From contig BSDZ01000019.1 of NCBI GenBank assembly GCA_030268105.1, positions 536,001 through 600,000 on the forward strand: a DNA stretch of 64,000 bases. The letters are read 5' to 3'. A program made the translations under genes and the position numbers. The notes under the pieces were generated by a model, which had not been told where the DNA came from, made no database searches, and saw nothing but the letters and a program-made list of their open reading frames with translations. The stretch comes from Volvox africanus (lineage: Eukaryota; Chlorophyta; Chlorophyceae; Chlamydomonadales; Volvocaceae). Shown here piece after piece: positions 60,998 to 64,000 of this stretch. Position 1 is the stretch's first letter, and the number at the start of each line of letters is the position of its first letter.

Positions 60998-61418
60998 TTT
61001 GTTGCTTGCGTTCACTCCAGTTGTCGTAAACAGCCTTTCTTTACATTCCGTGTCCAAGTACCGCGGCTGTGTTCTTGTTTCCTCCTGAGCCATGGGGCCT
61101 GCGTGGAATGGCTCTTCTCTTCCTTCGGTTATACTTTTACCGTGTGTGTGTCCCGTCCGCTCCTGACCAGGGGGCGCTAGTGTACATGTGAGAGTGTTCA
61201 TCTCTGTAAGGATATTAGGCACGGGTAGGGGGCCACAGCGAGCAGCATTTTGAATTCGAAGGGGGCCTTACAGCATGATTAGGCGCATGAGGCCGGCTGT
61301 CGCACCCTGATGGCTCATAGCAACTTCTTGCTTATAACAAGGCACATGGCGATTGCACCGTAAGGTTCAGACTTTCACGCCCGTACCTACACCGCTGGCA
61401 TGGAATATGGTATCAAAC
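60998..61418 (-). repeat. ~420-bp dispersed repeat, copy 2 (inverted)
   Basis: Reverse complement of 35188-35610. Both ends are shared to the base by eye (TTTGTTGCTTGC at one end, GGTATCAAAC at the other). Flanking bases show no obvious target duplication. Confidence 0.8.
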
Positions 61419-61839
61419 GTGTTGGGAAAGGTTGCTTACCCGCGCTGAAAATTTCAGCCAACAAAGGGCAATTTTGATACAAGCAGTCTAGGCATGGGGC
61501 TGGAGGAGAGGAGGCTGAAACACATGGAGAAACAGTGCGCAAAGGAAAAGCTCAGCAACCATGCGTGACGCAAGGAAATGGCTACTGGGTAGTAGCTGCT
61601 GCTGATAATCAATGGCTGCATGAACCTGTAGCTTGGTTTCATACATGCCAACGAAACCAGATGCGATAACAGCTTGGATTGAATGAGTGGGACATCGTTT
61701 AGCAGTTAATGTAACATGTATTCAGTTAGGGAAGCTGGAAGACTTCGTACAGGAGTTCAGATTACTAACAGCGACGTGACTCAAGCGTTTCGCTCCATGT
61801 GCTCTTTGATTCCCGGCAGTTAATCTTGGTCGTGGAAAT
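61419..61839. other. Intergenic, promoter side of the last gene
   Basis: No gene or motif recognised. It should include the promoter of the plus-strand gene that follows. Confidence 0.4.
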
Positions 61840-62500
61840 ATGAGAGCTTTTTTGGGACTTCGAAATCAGCGGCGTGAAGCCAATAGTCAGCCGTGTTATT
61901 CTCGTGAACATTGGAGGTGGAAATACCTCGATGTACCATGTTTTAACCGATTGCTACTATCGCGTTACAACTTTACTGCTGAACGCAAAAGGCTTCGCGG
62001 ACAGTCATCATCTCATGTCAAGAATATCGCTACTGACACAAAAGCTGTTGGGAGAGACGCGCCTCAGACATCTTATCCATATAACGATGCAGATGGCAAA
62101 AGGCAAAAAGTAAGAACTCAGACTAAGTGTTCGCGACGACGACGCTCTTACACGCACGCTCCCACCAACCACCAACCTCCCTTTCCTTGGCCACACCACG
62201 ATGTTTACCTTTTAGGCCACTATCGAGCATATCTTTCCGGCTCTGGACTCAACCTCCTCCACCGCTCAGCAACAGCCATCTTCCAGCAGCAGCAGTAGCC
62301 GACCTGCAGCACCTTGGCAGGTACGTTCAAGCTGAGCTGCCCTTCGGCTTGTGAACACCCACCTACAGCACCTGCGCACGCACCCACCCGCTGGAGATCC
62401 CTTTTTCATCTCCACATATACACATACTTAGAACAGCAAGACCTGGCTAGGTATGCAAAGGAGAATGTGCATGTGCGTGCGGGTGTGTGAGAGAGAGCGA

Positions 62501-62544
<44 letters not shown>

Positions 62545-64000
62545 TGTCAGCGCGCAATGCACACAGAGCTGCCTCTCATTACCTAATCTGTGAACACACC
62601 TTTCTGGGAAGCCTTGCATGCTTGAGAGTATACCCCTGCACCGCAGCACCCGTACGCCCCTGCCCACACCTCCTGGTGGTGGTGGTTTCAGAGCGCCCGG
62701 GTTCGTTCACCCCTCCCGTCTCACATAGGTCGGGTGGCAAATGAACGAGCGGAACGTGTATTGGAACGACGACTTGAAGACCCGCCTCATCAAGGTGGGA
62801 GTGGTGGATGCGGCGCGGCTGTGAACGACGTGAATGATATCGCGAAGCTCTTGACGTCAGCTTGACGTACGAGAGGACCGAAGCAATGGACTGGAATACC
62901 AAATTCAACAAATTAATAGCGACTGCCTGAATGGCATGTTCGCTTGGATCAGCTTGGATCTGATTCCGGAACTGATTCTGGATCTGATCCTAGATCTGGA
63001 TATAAACCTGGATGTCGGCTCCGTGCCGTGCTTGTCGGCTGAGGCTTAGTTCTAATCCAACTCGTAATCTAATCGTCAAATTACTGCTCCTTGTGCCTTT
63101 CCAATCCCGCTTCTTTGGCCGTTCGCTTCCTGCAGTCTTCTTTGTACTTAGAGTTTTAGAGGGGAGGCGGGATATCTTATCCCGGTTTTACCCCTCCTGA
63201 CGTCCTCGTATTGTTATCTTGTACTCTCGTACTCCCGTACTTTTCTCCGGCTTGCAGCGCATCGCTAGTGATGAGCTGGGAGTCAGTGACGGCGAGATGG
63301 ACGAGCGACTGCAGCAGCTGGGGGCGCTACTGCCGGGTCTACAGTCTCGTATGGCCAGGGTCAGAATCAGGGTGTTGTTCCTTACCTACCTATCTATCTA
63401 TCTACTTATCTACCTACATACCAATCTACCTAACTAGCTAGCTTTTGTTCAGAAAGCCGTTCTCTCTCTCTCTTTCTGTCTCCCTTTCTGTCTCCCGCAT
63501 CTCTGTCTCCCGCATCTCTGTCTCCGCATCTCTGTCCACCGCTCTTCCCTTTTTCCGCTTCCCGGACACAAGTCTTGCTTCATGTAGGGTTGGCTGACGA
63601 ACCCTTTGTCGTCGCTATGAGTTGCCATCGCACCGCGTCACTCACAACACGTTTCGCACTTCCCCACCCCTTCTTTTTGTAATACCTTCCCTCACCACTT
63701 GCCGCCCATTTTGTCTCCTTCCGGCCCCCGGCTTCTCCGCTCAACTTGCATGATACCAAGCAGCACCTCACCGGTTTCAGACCTTACTATTCTGTCGGGT
63801 TTTGGAATTTCCCCTTTCACTTCCCTCTAACCACACCGCACCTGCTCCTACCTGCCTTCCAGCCTGCTCATTCCACCTTCTCGACCGGCTTGCCCCGCTG
63901 ACCCGTTACACGCCGTTACACGCCCCCGCCGTTACTCTGCACGCAGGCGCCTCCGAAGCTGGTTGCGCGTCTGGCTGCCAATACTGGGGAGGTGGCGCAA
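61840..64000 (+). CDS. Unrecognised multi-exon gene, probable plastid protein (5' part)
   Basis: Proposed exons 61840-62109, 62216-62320, 62729-62794, 63258-63359 and 63947 to the window edge all join in phase 0 and remain open for 229 codons. The first exon (ATG 61840) is rich in Arg, Ser and Asn and could be a transit peptide; it is the least certain piece. The second has IEHIFPAL and a Ser/Gln run. The next exons read as a compact helical protein: WQMNERNVYWNDDLKTRLIK, then RIASDELGVSDGEMDERL, LGALLPGL, and APPKLVARLAANTGEVAQ. The repeated ~35-residue helical pattern with L.ARLA is somewhat like green-lineage plastid proteins of the mTERF/helical-repeat type, but I cannot name the family. 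A CA repeat fills part of the second intron (62503-62541). Confidence 0.6.
62503..62541. repeat. CA dinucleotide microsatellite
   Basis: About 18 uninterrupted AC units in an intron of the last gene. Confidence 0.95.

Noticed and set aside
1..64000. CRISPR arrays, operons, bacterial promoters
   Set aside because: The window is a eukaryotic nuclear region; no regularly spaced direct repeats or operon structure is present, and the only bacterial-type sequence is the intronic insertion-sequence block.

Overview
This window looks like nuclear DNA of a volvocine (chlamydomonadalean) green alga, closer to a Volvox- or Gonium-like genome than to compact Chlamydomonas. The clues are a psaE gene whose transit peptide starts like that of C. 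reinhardtii PsaE, genes broken into many short exons by GT-AG introns with GTGAGT/GTGCGT donors, long Ala/Gly/Ser/Gln low-complexity runs in ordinary proteins, candidate TGTAA polyadenylation signals, a nuclear tRNA-Ala with an intron, and CA-rich satellites in introns. No published sequence was compared; assignments come from reading the translation and from remembered family signatures.

Layout. 1-414: 3' end of a gene with a Mind-bomb-type SH3-like repeat. 1.27-3.42 kb and 15.41-16.99 kb: two copies of a long direct repeat, one interrupted by a 102-bp MITE-like insertion. 5538-5625: tRNA-Ala(AGC). 7774-13137 (-): thylakoid-lumen C-terminal processing protease (CtpA/D1 protease), 12 exons, complete. 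17621-33711 (-): Exportin-5/HASTY, 26 exons, complete (1430 aa). Inside its fifth intron, on the opposite strand, lies the whole psaE gene (28694-29218). 35.19-35.61 kb and 60.998-61.418 kb: inverted copies of a ~420-bp repeat. 36331-46460 (+): a plastid-type ATP synthase alpha-subunit-like protein (16 exons, 852 aa); its fourth intron carries ~0.9 kb of bacterial insertion-sequence remnants (IS256-type and IS3-type) ending in a 115-bp inverted repeat. 47.85-50.11 kb: L1-like retrotransposon remnant between two direct copies of a ~390-bp repeat. 51822-57822 (+): PB1-domain Raf-like protein kinase (9 exons, 1365 aa). 61840 to the window end (+): 5' part of an unrecognised, probably plastid-targeted gene.

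Four of the six identified protein genes point to the chloroplast or to signalling: CtpA matures the D1 subunit of photosystem II, PsaE docks ferredoxin on photosystem I, the alpha-like protein is a probable plastid ATPase relative, and the kinase is a cytosolic signalling protein. Exportin-5 links to small-RNA export. The coding models are strong because exon phases close exactly across every junction and each summed CDS is a multiple of three. Promoters, UTRs and the repeat-rich gaps are much less certain.
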